From Actinomyces ruminis (lineage in GTDB: Bacteria; Actinomycetota; Actinomycetes; Actinomycetales; Actinomycetaceae): a stretch of 64,000 nt of DNA. Positions within the stretch are counted from its first letter, which is position 1. The number at the start of each line of letters is the position of its first letter. The notes under the pieces were generated by a model that did not search any database, was not told the DNA's origin, and saw only the letters and a list, made by a program, of their open reading frames with translations. The stretch lies in the NCBI RefSeq assembly GCF_002154335.2, contig NZ_MTPX02000040.1:1-64000 (forward strand). Direction: 5' to 3'. Both the position numbers and the translations under genes were made by a program. This document shows, piece after piece, positions 40,876 through 50,560 of this stretch.

Positions 40876-41160
40876 TCAACCGTGCAGACGCGCCAGACGG
40901 CGGATCAGTATCTTGCGCTTGCGGTGAAGGCGCCACCAACTCAATGTGTGCCGGACCTGGAGTAAGCCGAGCTCTTGCAAACTCGGTAAGCCCATCCGCT
41001 CCAGTTCGCGACTCGCACTATCCTCATCGCGATTGCACTCCTCAATGATGCGGTGGGCCGCACGCACTCGATCAGAGCCGAGTGGGTGTGAAGCGATTTG
41101 CGCATCGATAACTCGGATTCTGGAGGCAAGATCCGCGGCTCGCGGTCGCATGAATATCAT
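40876..41160 (-). CDS. Small basic protein paired with a secreted precursor
   Basis: A 94-residue protein with no recognised family. It is highly charged, with a predicted helical middle (VRAAHRIIEECNRDEDSASRE) and a strongly basic end (WRLHRKRKILIRRLARLHG). There is no signal peptide or convincing membrane span. The ATG follows GGGAGGT at eight-base spacing, and it begins six bases after the stop of the secreted protein gene, so both are on one message. The fixed pairing suggests a partner role such as immunity, chaperone or regulation, which is inference. Alternatively it is an unrelated small gene. Confidence 0.6.
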   Translation of the reverse strand: MIFMRPRAADLASRIRVIDAQIASHPLGSDRVRAAHRIIEECNRDEDSASRELERMGLPSLQELGLLQVRHTLSWWRLHRKRKILIRRLARLHG

Positions 41161-41166
41161 CTCGAT

Positions 41167-41991
41167 TCACCTCCCGACTACGCAGGCAAATGCTCCTCGT
41201 CCGAAGGCTGTGAGAATTGATGCTGGGTTTCCCATTGAGGCGATCGCAGTAATCTGCGGGCCTGCTATTCCGATGCCGACAAGACACTTGACCATCCAGG
41301 GTGCAAGCCAGATCGGATCTGCTACGATCGGGTAAACGGTGTCCTCTATGGATGTATGGTCGATCACCTGCGTGAGCGTGTTCCCATCAATCTCGTACCA
41401 GGTGGGGATATTCTTCCCCTCGGCGTCGGTTGCCCATGCCGAGCCCGCAGCAAGGACCGCTGTCCCATCTTCGTCGACAACAACCGCACCGCCATCAATG
41501 AGCTCAATGTGTTGGTCGGATTGAAGGTCGATGTCGTACGAGTATCGCGTAGGGGCGTCGCTGTCATTGATCGTAGTGAGCATCTGAACTCCGCGGTCTG
41601 TTATGATTACGGAGTTTGCGGCTCCCTCGTCGGGGAACACCACCGTGCCATCGCTAAGAACTTCGGCGCCTTCCGCGTCTGCGATGTCGGGGAGCTGGAT
41701 GTTAATCGATGTGCCGTCCTCGTCGATGAAGGTGATTCCTTCATTTCCGTCTACAGGTACATCAATCGTTCCGCCGCCCAAACTGGTTATTCCAGTTCCT
41801 TGTGAGTTGATCGGCTGGGAAATGAGGGTCGTATCATGGTCCTTGACGTTTGCGAGTGCTTCGGCAACTAGATCTTCTGTCACCTGTTCCGGTGACTGTT
41901 CGATCGCTCCGACATTGGTTGACATTGTGAAGAATATGGCGGCCGCGAGGCAGGCGACACTAATTCTTCTGCTAGGATGCTTTGTTGTCAT
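41167..41991 (-). CDS. Secreted precursor with a short hydrophobic two-cysteine C-terminal domain
   Basis: A 274-residue exported protein of unknown function. The signal peptide (MTTKHPSRRISVACLAAAIF, cleavage likely after VGA) is followed by an acidic, beta-rich middle region with repeated Val/Ile-Asp/Glu strands (FIDEDGTSINIQLPDI, YSYDIDLQSDQHIEL). A DHTSIEDTVYPIVADP junction follows. After it come about 46 Gly/Ala/Ile-rich residues with exactly two cysteines, one near each end (KCLVG and FACVVGR). I recall similar VYPVVADP proteins in other actinobacteria but know no function. ATG 41991 is preferred for its AAAGGA site; an in-frame ATG is at 42021. GC is visibly lower than in the flanking operons. 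Confidence 0.7.
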   Translation of the reverse strand: MTTKHPSRRISVACLAAAIFFTMSTNVGAIEQSPEQVTEDLVAEALANVKDHDTTLISQPINSQGTGITSLGGGTIDVPVDGNEGITFIDEDGTSINIQLPDIADAEGAEVLSDGTVVFPDEGAANSVIITDRGVQMLTTINDSDAPTRYSYDIDLQSDQHIELIDGGAVVVDEDGTAVLAAGSAWATDAEGKNIPTWYEIDGNTLTQVIDHTSIEDTVYPIVADPIWLAPWMVKCLVGIGIAGPQITAIASMGNPASILTAFGRGAFACVVGR

Positions 41992-42153
41992 CAGGGTGGG
42001 TCCTTTCGTGTTACGCTTCATCGCGTGTATTGACTAGCGTATATGCAGTGTGCTTCGCCCGTCAATGGGGCGTTGAAATGTCCGTCAATGGGATGAGCCG
42101 ATGGGATGAGTTTTGGGGCTGGAGGGTTCGGGGCTGCGGCTAGCCTTGATGTT

Positions 42154-43262
42154 TCAGAGAACGTCGCAGGCCAGGGCCGCGACCTGGCACCAGATGCGGT
42201 TGGCCGTGAAGGCCTGCAGTGGCATGTGATCGAGCCCGGTGTCCTTGGCGCAGCGGATACGGTCCTCGCATCTGGCGCGCTGACGGTGGCGTGCCTCCAG
42301 GTCGGCGAGCTGGCCGGTCCTGGTGTTGGTCGCGAAGGCGGTCAGCCGGTAGCCGTCGACGTCGTCGAACCTGAGCTGGGCGCCGGGGTGCGGTCTTTCG
42401 CGGCGCACGATGACACGCATGGCCTTGGCCCACCCGTCCAGGTCGAGCAGGTCCGTCAGCTCTGCCACGTCCGCCGCCTCGCGGGGGTCCCCGTCGGCGT
42501 TGTAGGCAGGGGTCCAAGCCTGGGCGGGGATCAGCCTGTAGATCCGCGACATGTCACTGGGCAGGGTGAATCCGACGCTGTAGGACACCCGTCTGCGCTC
42601 CAGGGCGGCCAGGGTGGCCTTGGTCCCACCAGCGGCGTCGATGCGCACGAGCACCTTGCGTCCGGGGCTGGGTCCCAGGCCCACCAGGGCCAGCACCGCG
42701 GCGATGACAGCCTCATGGTCGGCGGCGGTATTCGATCCCGCGTTTCCGGGCCGCACATGATCGCGGCGTTCTCGCCGGCCCCTTGGAGGCCATGGTCGAT
42801 CCACGCGGTCAAGGGGTGGAACCCGAAGCCATTCTTGAAGGTCGGTGCCGCCCCGTCCTTGTCAGAGTGGGCGGTGACCAAGGTGGCGTCGATATCGATG
42901 ACCAGCGGCCGCTGGGCGCTGATAGCGGCCGTCGGCGCCGACGCCACGGGCCCGAACACCTGCGGCTCGGCGTGCAGGAGCGAGACGTCGGCCAGGCAGT
43001 CGCCGCCGACCGCCAGCGACAGCGCCAGGTCGAGGACGACCTTAGCCGGGTCATGGCGCGCCAGCGGCTTGGACTACGGCGCCAGAGCCTGTGACAGCAG
43101 CACGTCCAGCCCGCAGGCGCGCACCGTCTCGGTCAGCAGCACTCCACCACCATGAGCGAGCGCGTTGACCCGGCCGGTCTCGACGTCCACCAACGGGTAC
43201 AACCCTGCTGTAGTCTTCACCTCGAAGGTGTCCTTCCCCTGAAACATGACGGATCTCAGCAA
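42154..43262 (-). mobile_element. Decayed IS1380-family transposase remnant
   Basis: Pieces of one DDE transposase in order: FQGKDTFEVKTTAGLYPLVD, ALAHGGGVLLTETVRACGLDVLL, LALSLAVGGDCLADVSLLHA, VIDIDATLVTAHSDKDGAAPT (catalytic Asp region), RPGNAGSNTAADH and VRIDAAGGTKATLAAL. They end at ANRIWCQVAALACDVL, about 90 residues short of a full IS1380 transposase. An in-frame TAG interrupts it near 43075, where a Trp or Gln codon is expected, and one base is missing near 42749. It is inactive. The ends share an imperfect inverted segment (around 42128-42145 and 43295-43315), which may be the terminal repeats. It sits in the accessory island. Confidence 0.8.
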
Positions 43263-43302
43263 CCCGCATTATTCCAGGCGAAACGACACCTTCACCCCTG
43301 CC

Positions 43303-43851
43303 TCAGCCCCTCAACCACGAAACCCCGAGGCTAGGCGGCGAATCGTAGAGGGGCGTCAGATACACCGAGGTCACCGCGACTCTCACCGTACCGTCGGTGT
43401 GTCCGGCGACAGTCTGGTCCACGTTGTTCTTAAGTCTTTGGTATGCCTCGGCGGTCATGAGGGGTTCGGCATCCTCGATGCCAGTGCGGGTGAACCAGAC
43501 GTTCCAGGTCACCTCGTCATAGTGGACGAACGCCTTGAGGATCTCGGTCTGATTCTCATCCAGATCCTCCGGGATCGACGTGATCACATGCCGCTCAGTG
43601 GACAGCGACTCCGCAGTGACTATGCCTGCGGCCTCCACCGAGGCTGCCGCCGACGCTGACGCCTCGGCAGCAGCAGCCGACTCCGATGCCTCTGCCGACG
43701 CCCAGGCCTCCGGGTCATAAGTAGGGATATCCAGACTGCCCTCATCCGAACCCGACAAACACGCCACCAGAGGCCCACAAGCCAGCAGCAGCACCACAAC
43801 GCCTGCAGCAACACTACGCAGTCCGAATGAACCCGTACGGAAACGACGCAT
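43303..43851 (-). CDS. Lipoprotein of unknown function, C-terminus possibly altered by the adjacent IS
   Basis: A 182-residue exported lipoprotein: signal RSVAAGVVVLLLACGPLVAC with lipobox LVAC near residue 31, then a Ser/Ala/Glu low-complexity linker (about 50-75). A small domain follows with ILKAFVHYDEVTWNVWFTRTG and TVRVAVTSVYLTPLY. That layout (tethered domain with about 100 residues and aromatic strands) is common in actinobacterial hypothetical lipoproteins. The final residues (SPPSLGVSWLRG) coincide with the outer edge of the IS remnant, so the original end may have been replaced. The ATG follows AGGAG. No function is proposed. Confidence 0.65.
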   Translation of the reverse strand: MRRFRTGSFGLRSVAAGVVVLLLACGPLVACLSGSDEGSLDIPTYDPEAWASAEASESAAAAEASASAAASVEAAGIVTAESLSTERHVITSIPEDLDENQTEILKAFVHYDEVTWNVWFTRTGIEDAEPLMTAEAYQRLKNNVDQTVAGHTDGTVRVAVTSVYLTPLYDSPPSLGVSWLRG

Positions 43852-44088
43852 CAGTGACTCCTAAAGGGGCAAGCGCTCGTCATCAGGATGTTACAAAGTC
43901 TCACACGCCGACACACCACACGCAAGCGCGTCGGGTCTGGTACCGGTGCGGCTCAACGTCTCGGCTGCTCCCGGGGCGTGAGCGACCTCGGTGCTGCTCG
44001 GCGGGTTGTCGCGACTCCGTATAAGTGCTAGCGTGCAACTAAATGGACCGCAAGGTTCGCCAACCTGATCCGAGGCGAGGAGGCCTCA

Positions 44089-45219
44089 ATGCATGATTTG
44101 TCGCGCAGATCGTTTATTGTGGGAGGGTCCGCCGCGGCGGCAGCGCTGCTGGCGGCGTGTACCGCGGAGCGAACGGCCGACTACTACGGCGACGTCAGCG
44201 GCGGCGAAGGAGCGCTGATCGGCGTCTCCATGCCGACCAAGAACCTGGAGCGCTGGAGTCGCGACGGCGAGAACCTCAAACGGCTGCTCGAGGAGCTCGG
44301 CTACTCCGTCGAGCTGCAGTTTGCCGACAACAAGGTCGAGCAGCAGAACTCCCAGATCCAGACTATGCTGAATAAGTCGCCGGCGGTGATCGTCGTCGGC
44401 GCGATCGACGGCTCCGCGCTCGGGCCGGTACTCCAGAGCGCTGCCAGCCTCGGGATCAAGGTCATCGCCTACGACCGCCTCATCCGGGACACCAAGGCAG
44501 TCGACTACTACGTCACCTTCGACAACTACAACGTGGGGGCCATGCAGGGGCAGTACATCGTCGACGCTCTCGACCTGGAGAACGCGTCCAGCCCCTTCAA
44601 CTTCGAGCCCTTCGCCGGCTCTCCGGACGACAACAACGCCCGCTTCTTCTTCGAAGGTGCCTGGGATGTGCTGAGTCCCTACATCGAGTCCGGCAAGCTC
44701 GTGTGCCCCTCGGGCAAGCTGCCCTCGAGCGTGGACGACTGGCAGTCCATCGGCATCCAGGCCTGGTCCAACACCACTGCTCAGGCGGAGATGGAGAACC
44801 GGCTCAACTCCTTCTACTCCACCGCCAAGCGCGTCGACGTCATCCTTTCTCCCAACGATGCCATCGCCCTGGGAATCGGACAGGCCTTGGCGTCGGCCGG
44901 CTACAACGACGACAACTGGCCCGTTCTTACCGGGCAGGACGCCGACCAGGCCAACGTGTCCAACATCGTGAAGGGCCGCCAGGCCATGACGGTTTTCAAG
45001 GACACCCGCCTGCTGGGGGAGCGCTGCGCCACCATGGTCGACCAGATCGCCCGGGGACAGGAAGTAGAGGTCAATGACACCGAGTCCTACGACAACGGCC
45101 AACTGGTGGTGCCGTCCTATCTGCTCGACCCGGTGACTGTCGACGCCGACAACGTCCGCGAGGTCTTGGTCGACTCCGGCTACTACACCGCTGCGAGGTG
45201 GGGCTGTAATGGCTACTGA
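44089..45219 (+). CDS. chvE: Multiple-monosaccharide-binding lipoprotein, ChvE-like
   Basis: A 376-residue periplasmic-binding-protein-like lipoprotein with a twin-arginine-type signal (LSRRSFIVGGSAAAAALLAAC). The mature protein follows the ChvE/XylF pattern: GVSMPTKNLERWSRDG, VEQQNSQIQTMLNKSPAVIVVGAIDGSAL, VIAYDRLIRDTKAVDYYVTFDN, and LSPNDAIALGIGQALASAGY. These line the cleft that binds xylose, glucose, galactose or arabinose as pyranoses. The ATG follows GAGGAGG. It overlaps the downstream ATPase gene by 11 bases. Xylose is a reasonable main ligand in this context. Confidence 0.88.
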   Translation: MHDLSRRSFIVGGSAAAAALLAACTAERTADYYGDVSGGEGALIGVSMPTKNLERWSRDGENLKRLLEELGYSVELQFADNKVEQQNSQIQTMLNKSPAVIVVGAIDGSALGPVLQSAASLGIKVIAYDRLIRDTKAVDYYVTFDNYNVGAMQGQYIVDALDLENASSPFNFEPFAGSPDDNNARFFFEGAWDVLSPYIESGKLVCPSGKLPSSVDDWQSIGIQAWSNTTAQAEMENRLNSFYSTAKRVDVILSPNDAIALGIGQALASAGYNDDNWPVLTGQDADQANVSNIVKGRQAMTVFKDTRLLGERCATMVDQIARGQEVEVNDTESYDNGQLVVPSYLLDPVTVDADNVREVLVDSGYYTAARWGCNGY

Positions 45220-46849
45220 GTCCGAGAGCCCGCGTGCCTCCGCGCTCGCCCAGGAAGCGCCGCCGTCCGCGGACGCCATCCTCGAAATGCGGCACATCAC
45301 CAAGGCCTTCGGCGCGTTCAAAGCGCTGGATGACGTCAATCTGGAGGTCCGCCGCGGCGAGATCCTGGCCATCTGCGGTGAGAACGGCGCCGGAAAGTCC
45401 ACGCTGATGAATGTGCTCTCCGGGGTCTGGCCCCGGGGCACCTACGACGGCGACATCGTCTACGACGGTCAGGTCCGCGAGTTCCGCTCTATCCGCGACT
45501 CCGAGGCCGTCGGCATCGTCATCATCCACCAGGAACTCGCGCTGAGCCCCTATCTGTCCGTGGCCGAGAACATCTTCATGGGCAATGAGAAGGCCACCCG
45601 CGGCATCATCGACTGGGACGCCACCAACGAGGCGGCCGCCGAACTGCTGCGGGAGGTTGGCCTGAACATCCGCCCGCAGACCCGTGTTGCGGACCTCGGT
45701 GTGGGCCAGCAGCAGCTGGTGGAGATAGCCAAGGCCCTGTCCAAGGATGTGCGCCTGCTCATCCTGGACGAGCCCACCGCCGCCCTCAACGACGACGACT
45801 CCGCCCACCTGCTCGACCTAATGCGAGGGCTGCGCGAGCGCGGCATCACCATGGTGATGATCTCCCATAAGTTGGCGGAGGTGGCCGGCATCGCCGACCG
45901 CACCACCATCATCCGTGACGGCCGCACCGTCGGCACCGCCCCATTGCACGGCGAAGGCGCGATTGACGAGGACGAGATCATCCGCCTCATGGTGGGACGC
46001 GAGCTGTCCAGTCGCTTCCCCGAGCACACCTCGCAGGTAGGGGAGGAGGTGCTCAGGATTGAGCACTGGACCGCGCACCATCCCATCGACACCTCCCGCG
46101 CGGTCGTCGACGACGCCGCCCTGACCCTGCGCCGCGGAGAAATCGTCGGACTCGCCGGGCTGATGGGGGCCGGGCGCACCGAACTGGCCATGAGCCTGTT
46201 CGGGCGTTCCTGGGGCACCGACATCTCCGGTCAGGTCTACAAGGACGGCAAGGAGATCTCCACCGCCACCGTGCGGCAGGCCATCGACAACGGCCTGGCC
46301 TACGTCACCGAGGATCGCAAGGTACTCGGCCTGAACTTGATCCAGGACGTCAAGACCAACACCACGGCGGTAGCCCTGGACAAGGTCTCTTCCCGCGGCA
46401 TCGTCGACGACGCTGCAGAGGCGGAGGTGGCTGAACGCTACCGGCGCGAACTGCGCACCAAGACGACCTCGCTGACCACCCCGGTCGGCTCCCTCTCCGG
46501 CGGAAACCAGCAGAAGGTCGTCCTGGCCAAGTGGATGTTCTCAGACCCCGACGTACTCATACTCGACGAACCCACCCGCGGCATCGACGTCGGCGCCAAA
46601 TACGAGATCTACCAGATCATCAACAATCTGGCCGACTCCGGCAAGGCCATTCTCGTCATCTCCTCGGAGCTGCCCGAGCTCCTGGGGATATGCGACCGCA
46701 TTTACACGATGAGCCAAGGCCGGATCACGGGGCAGCTGCCTCGCGCCGAGGCCACCCAGGAGAACCTTATGAAGCTCATGACCATCGAGAAGGACGCCGG
46801 CGGGCAGGAGCCCGCGCCGCACATGGATCAGGAAGGGACGGAGAAGTGA
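45209..46849 (+). CDS. gguA: Monosaccharide ABC transporter ATP-binding protein, GguA/XylG-like
   Basis: A 546-residue ATPase with two tandem nucleotide-binding domains, as in CUT2 importers. Domain 1 has Walker A GENGAGKSTLMNVLSG near residue 57, the signature VGQQQLVEIAKALSK and Walker B LLILDEPTAAL. Domain 2 has the degenerate GLMGAGRTELAMSLFG, an intact LSGGNQQKVVLAKWM, and LILDEPTRGIDVG. It is fused by overlap to the binding protein before it and to the permease after it (GTGA). The extra PRGTYDGDIVYDGQVREF segment is typical of GguA-type proteins. Confidence 0.92.
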   Translation: MATESESPRASALAQEAPPSADAILEMRHITKAFGAFKALDDVNLEVRRGEILAICGENGAGKSTLMNVLSGVWPRGTYDGDIVYDGQVREFRSIRDSEAVGIVIIHQELALSPYLSVAENIFMGNEKATRGIIDWDATNEAAAELLREVGLNIRPQTRVADLGVGQQQLVEIAKALSKDVRLLILDEPTAALNDDDSAHLLDLMRGLRERGITMVMISHKLAEVAGIADRTTIIRDGRTVGTAPLHGEGAIDEDEIIRLMVGRELSSRFPEHTSQVGEEVLRIEHWTAHHPIDTSRAVVDDAALTLRRGEIVGLAGLMGAGRTELAMSLFGRSWGTDISGQVYKDGKEISTATVRQAIDNGLAYVTEDRKVLGLNLIQDVKTNTTAVALDKVSSRGIVDDAAEAEVAERYRRELRTKTTSLTTPVGSLSGGNQQKVVLAKWMFSDPDVLILDEPTRGIDVGAKYEIYQIINNLADSGKAILVISSELPELLGICDRIYTMSQGRITGQLPRAEATQENLMKLMTIEKDAGGQEPAPHMDQEGTEK

Positions 46850-48035
46850 ACCAAATGAGCTCAACCGGCACCAAGCTGCGCGAATCCCTGGGACGTAACC
46901 TGCGTCAGTACGGCATTCTGGCCGCTCTGGTCGCCATCATCATCTTCTTCCAGATCCTGACCGGTGGGCTGCTGCTGGCACCCAACAACGTCGCCAGCCT
47001 GATCCAGCAGAACGCCTATGTGATGATCCTGGCGGTCGGCATGGTCATGATCATCATCGCCCGGCACATCGACCTGTCGGTCGGCTCGATCGTCGGCTTC
47101 GTGGGCGGCGTCATCGGGCTGCTGGTGGTCAACTCCGGCGTGCCCTGGCCGCTCGCGGTGCTGGTGGCGATCGTGATCGGCTTGCTCATCGGTTGCTGGC
47201 AGGGCTTCTGGGTGGCGATCATGGAGATCCCCGCTTTCATCGTGACCCTGGGCAGCATGCTCATCTTCCGCGGGCTCACCGTGGTGCTGGTACAGCGCAC
47301 CGTGTCCGGGCTGCCCGCGCCCTTCGTCAGCATTGCCAACGGCTCGCTGCCAGCCTGGCTGGGGTACTTCAAGAACTATGACGCGTCACCATCCTCATCG
47401 GCCTGCTCGCCATCGCCGGCCTGGTGTTCACCCAGCTGCGCTCGCGGCGCCGCAATCGCGCCGCGGGTCGGGCGGTGGATTCCGCCGGCGTGGTGGCGCT
47501 GCGCCTGGTGGTATTCGCTGCCGCGATCGGCTTTTTCACCATGCTGCTCGCGTACTCGGCCGGCGGCACGCCGATCGTCCTGGTGATCGTCGGCGCGGTC
47601 ATCCTCATCTACTCCTTCGTCATGAACAAGAGCGTGTTCGGACGCCACATCTACGCCGTCGGCGGCAACCTGAAGGCCGCCCGACTGTCCGGCGTGAACG
47701 TCAAGCGTGTGGACTTCCTGGTCTTCGTCAACATGGGCTTCCTCGCCTCGCTGGCGGCCATCGTCACCACCTCTCGCGCCGGCGCTGCGGTCTCCACCGC
47801 TGGCAACCTGTATGAGATGGACGCCATCGCAGCGGCCTACATCGGCGGGGCCGCAGTCTCCGGCGGCGTGGGGCGCGTATCGGGTGCCATCATCGGTGCG
47901 TTGATCATGGGCGTGCTCAACATGGGGCTGTCCATCATGGCCGTGGACTCCGCCTGGCAGCAGGCCATCAAGGGTCTGGTGCTGGTGCTCGCCGTCGCGG
48001 TGGACATCGTCGGCAAGCGCCGCAGTGCCGTGTAA
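46846..48035 (+). CDS. gguB: Monosaccharide ABC transporter permease, GguB-like (frameshifted)
   Basis: CUT2 permease of about 396 residues when repaired, longer than RbsC, as in GguB/XylH. Shows MVMIIIARHIDLSVGSIVGFVGGVIG and FWVAIMEIPAFIVTLGSMLIFRGLTVVL, then YAVGGNLKAARLSGVNVKRVDF and AAYIGGAAVSGGVGRVSGAIIG. The frame breaks at about 47383 after FKNYD; adding one G gives GVTILIGLLAIAGLVFTQLRSRRR. The GTG start overlaps the gguA stop, and an ATG nine bases later is an alternative. With ChvE and GguA it makes a complete importer with its own ATPase. Confidence 0.87.
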
Positions 48036-48070
48036 CGGAGTGGCGAGTTCGTCACCGGGATGACTACGGG

Positions 48071-48101
48071 GTGGTCGGCAGCTCGAGCAGCTGCCGACCA
48101 C
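48071..48101 (+). terminator. Terminator after the monosaccharide importer
   Basis: Thirteen-base perfect arms with a five-base loop (48071-48083, 48089-48101), followed by CTTTCG. It is the cleanest terminator-like hairpin in the window and ends the chvE-gguA-gguB operon. Confidence 0.75.
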
Positions 48102-48390
48102 CTTTCGTATCTGAGCGTGTCTGTATGGCGCGCGGGCCGGACGACGGCCCCGGAGGGTCTCCCGGCATCCCGGGTGGGCCGGCGGTGATCCAGTACTCGG
48201 CGTGTCGAGTCGCGTCAGCTCGGCGAGGCTGGGGAGGCAGCATGCGGAGAACGTACGGGCGGCCTTGCTGTTTGCGCAAACATCGCATATGCTGCGACCG
48301 CGGTGGCTGCCGATGGGGTTCCTGCTCCTACGGCCCACTACGACATGTCGCACTCGGGATCCGTGTTGGTCGACGTCTCCGGTAACGGGC
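48102..48390 (+). promoter_or_regulatory. Orphan control region with palindrome GTTTGCGCAAAC
   Basis: No gene is supported here. At 48270-48281 lies the perfect 12-base palindrome GTTTGCGCAAAC, of LacI-operator type. It stands about 120 bases before a binding-protein fragment that lacks its 5' half. It looks like the operator of an operon whose first gene has since lost its start. Confidence 0.4.
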
Positions 48391-49106
48391 GCGACCCTCT
48401 CCGGCCTGTGGCAGGCGGGAGTCCAGCCCTACACGGTTGACGGCACCAACGTCACCATCGACTTCTCCTCGGATGAGGCCGAGAAGTACTCCGAACTCCA
48501 GACCACCATGATCAAGGAGGGGCTGCTCGCGCCGATCTCCGGGTGGACCGACGAGTGGTTCCAGGCCCTGGGCGACGGCACCATCGCCACGCTGGTCACC
48601 GGCGCCTGGATGCCCGGCAACTTCACCTCCTCCGTGCCGAACGCCTCTGGCAAGTGGCGGGTGGCCCCCCACCCCGGTGGGACGCCGACACCCCCGCCTG
48701 CGCCGAGAACGGCGGCTCCTCCCTGGCGGTCATGGCCGCCTCCGACAAGCAGGCTCTGGCCTACTCCTTCGTCGAGTTCTGTTCCGCCCAGGACGGCATC
48801 CAGATCCGCATCGACGGCGGGGCCTTCCCCTCCACGACGGCCGAGCTCGACTCCGAGGAGTTCCTGAGCAAGGAGTTCGAGTACTTCGGGGGCCAGAAGG
48901 CCAACGAGGTCCTGTCCCAGGCCGCCAAGGATGTGCTGCCCGGTTGGACCTACCTACCCTTCCAGGTCTACGCGAACTCGATCTTCAACGACCACGTGGG
49001 CAAGGCTTACACGACGGGCGGCTCCACCACGATCGCCGAGGGCCTCGCCTCCTGGCAGGAGGCCTGCATCACGTACGGAAACCAGCAGGGCTTCACGGTC
49101 TCCTGA
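48391..49106 (+). pseudogene. 5'-truncated sugar-binding lipoprotein gene
   Basis: Only the C-terminal half of a family 1 solute-binding protein is left. Homology to the next gene begins abruptly at TLSGLWQAGVQPYTVDGT and runs to the identical-type end ACITYGNQQGFTVS. No signal peptide, start or N-terminal domain exists upstream. The frame is also broken near 48668 in a run of C; one added base gives RVAP followed by PRWDADTPACAENGGSSLAV. It is a clear paralogue of the protein at 49164, so a duplication followed by deletion, or an assembly collapse between copies, is likely. Confidence 0.8.
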
Positions 49107-49163
49107 CCGCGTCGCGCGCCCCACTACCGACGCTCCGCTCGAATCAAGAGGAAAGGTTGCACC

Positions 49164-50509
49164 ATGTCCGTTGATCTGACCCGCCGCAGCGCCTTGTCCG
49201 CTCTGGGGGCCTCTGCCCTAGCCCTCACCCTCGCAGCCTGCTCCGGCTCCGACTCGGACACGGGTGGTACCGCGGAAGTCGACCCCTCGGCCGCGGCGGA
49301 CGCCGCCGCGGCCGGCGGGGAGCTGCTCGTGTGGTCCTGGGAACCTACGCTCACCGACGTCGTCGCCGAGTACCAGCATGACTTCCCAAATGTGAAGGTC
49401 GAGCTGGTCAACGCCGGCACCAATGTCGAGGAGTACACGGCGCTGCAAAACGCCATCTCCGCCGGGTCCGGCATCCCCGACATCGCCAGATCGAGTACTA
49501 CGCTCTGCCGCAGTTCTCCCTGTCTGAGTCGCTCGCGGACCTGACCCAGTTTGGCGCCGCCGACCTGGCCGACTCCTACTCCTCCGGCCCCTGGTCGTCG
49601 GTCGCCTCCGCTGATGGCATCTTCGGCCTGCCCATGGACTCCGGGCCGATGGCGCTGTTCTACAACAAGGAGGTATTCGACGCGGCCGGCGTCGAGGTCC
49701 CCACCACCTGGGACGAGTACCTCGACGCCGCCCGCGCCATCCATGCCGCCAATCCTAAGCAGTACATCGCCAACGACATTGGCGACGCGGTCAAGACGCT
49801 CTCCCTGCTGTGGCAGGCTGGGGCGCGCCCCTACACGGTGGACGGCACCACAGTTGGCATTGACTTCAGCGAGGAGGCCTCCCAGAAGTACGCCGAGCTG
49901 TGGACCACCCTCATCAAGGAGGAGCTGCTGTACCCCTGCGCCGACTGGTCCGACGAGTGGTACCGGGGCCTGGGGGACGGCACCATCGCCTCCCTCGCCA
50001 TGGGAGCCTGGATGCCGGCATCATTCGTCGGCGGCGTCGAGGCCGGAGCCGGCAAGTGGCGGGTGGCGCCGCTGCCGTCCTGGGAAGCGGGGGAGACCGC
50101 CTCCTCGGAGATGGGCGGCTCCTCGCTGGCGGTGACCGCCGCCAGCGACAAGCAGGCGCTGGCCTACCACTTCATCGAGTACGCCAACGCCGGGGCCGGA
50201 GTCGCCAGCCGTATCGCCAACGGCGCTTTCCCGGCCACCACCGCAGACCTGACCAGCGAGGAGTTCCTGGGCACCCAATTTGACTACTTCGGCGGGCAGA
50301 AGGCCAATGAGGTCTTCGCCGAATCCGCCGAAGCCGTCACCGAGGGCTGGTCATTCCTGCCCTTCCAGGCCTACGCCAACTCGATCTTCAACGACTCGGT
50401 CGGCAAGGCCTACGAGTCCAAGGGCACCACCTCCATCGCCGACGGCCTGTCCGCCTGGCAGCAGGCCTGCATCACCTACGGCAACCAGCAGGGCTTCGCG
50501 GTCTCCTGA
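49164..50509 (+). CDS. Sugar-binding lipoprotein (frameshifted)
   Basis: Family 1 extracellular solute-binding protein of about 448 residues when repaired. Signal: LTRRSALSALGASALALTLAAC, a twin-arginine-like lipoprotein signal. The mature part starts with Ser/Asp-rich residues, then LLVWSWEPTLTDVVAEYQHDFPNVKVELVNAG. The frame breaks near 49487; one added C gives DIAQIEYYALPQFSLSESLADL. The remainder is intact through GLPMDSGPMALFYNKEVFDAAGVEVPTTWDEYLDA. Permease genes normally follow such a gene, but here a truncated GH42 gene follows at once. The ligand is unknown; the GH42 remnant suggests a galactoside or related oligosaccharide. Confidence 0.82.
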
Positions 50510-50510
50510 C

Positions 50511-50524
50511 CCGCCCCGGGGCGG
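50511..50524. terminator. Perfect GC palindrome after the binding-protein gene
   Basis: CCGCCCCGGGGCGG begins two bases after the stop codon. With no loop and no T-run it is at best a weak terminator; it lies close to the junction where the GH42 gene is truncated. Confidence 0.3.
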
Positions 50525-50560
50525 CGCACCGGCGGGCGGGGCACAGGTCCTGCCTCCGAC

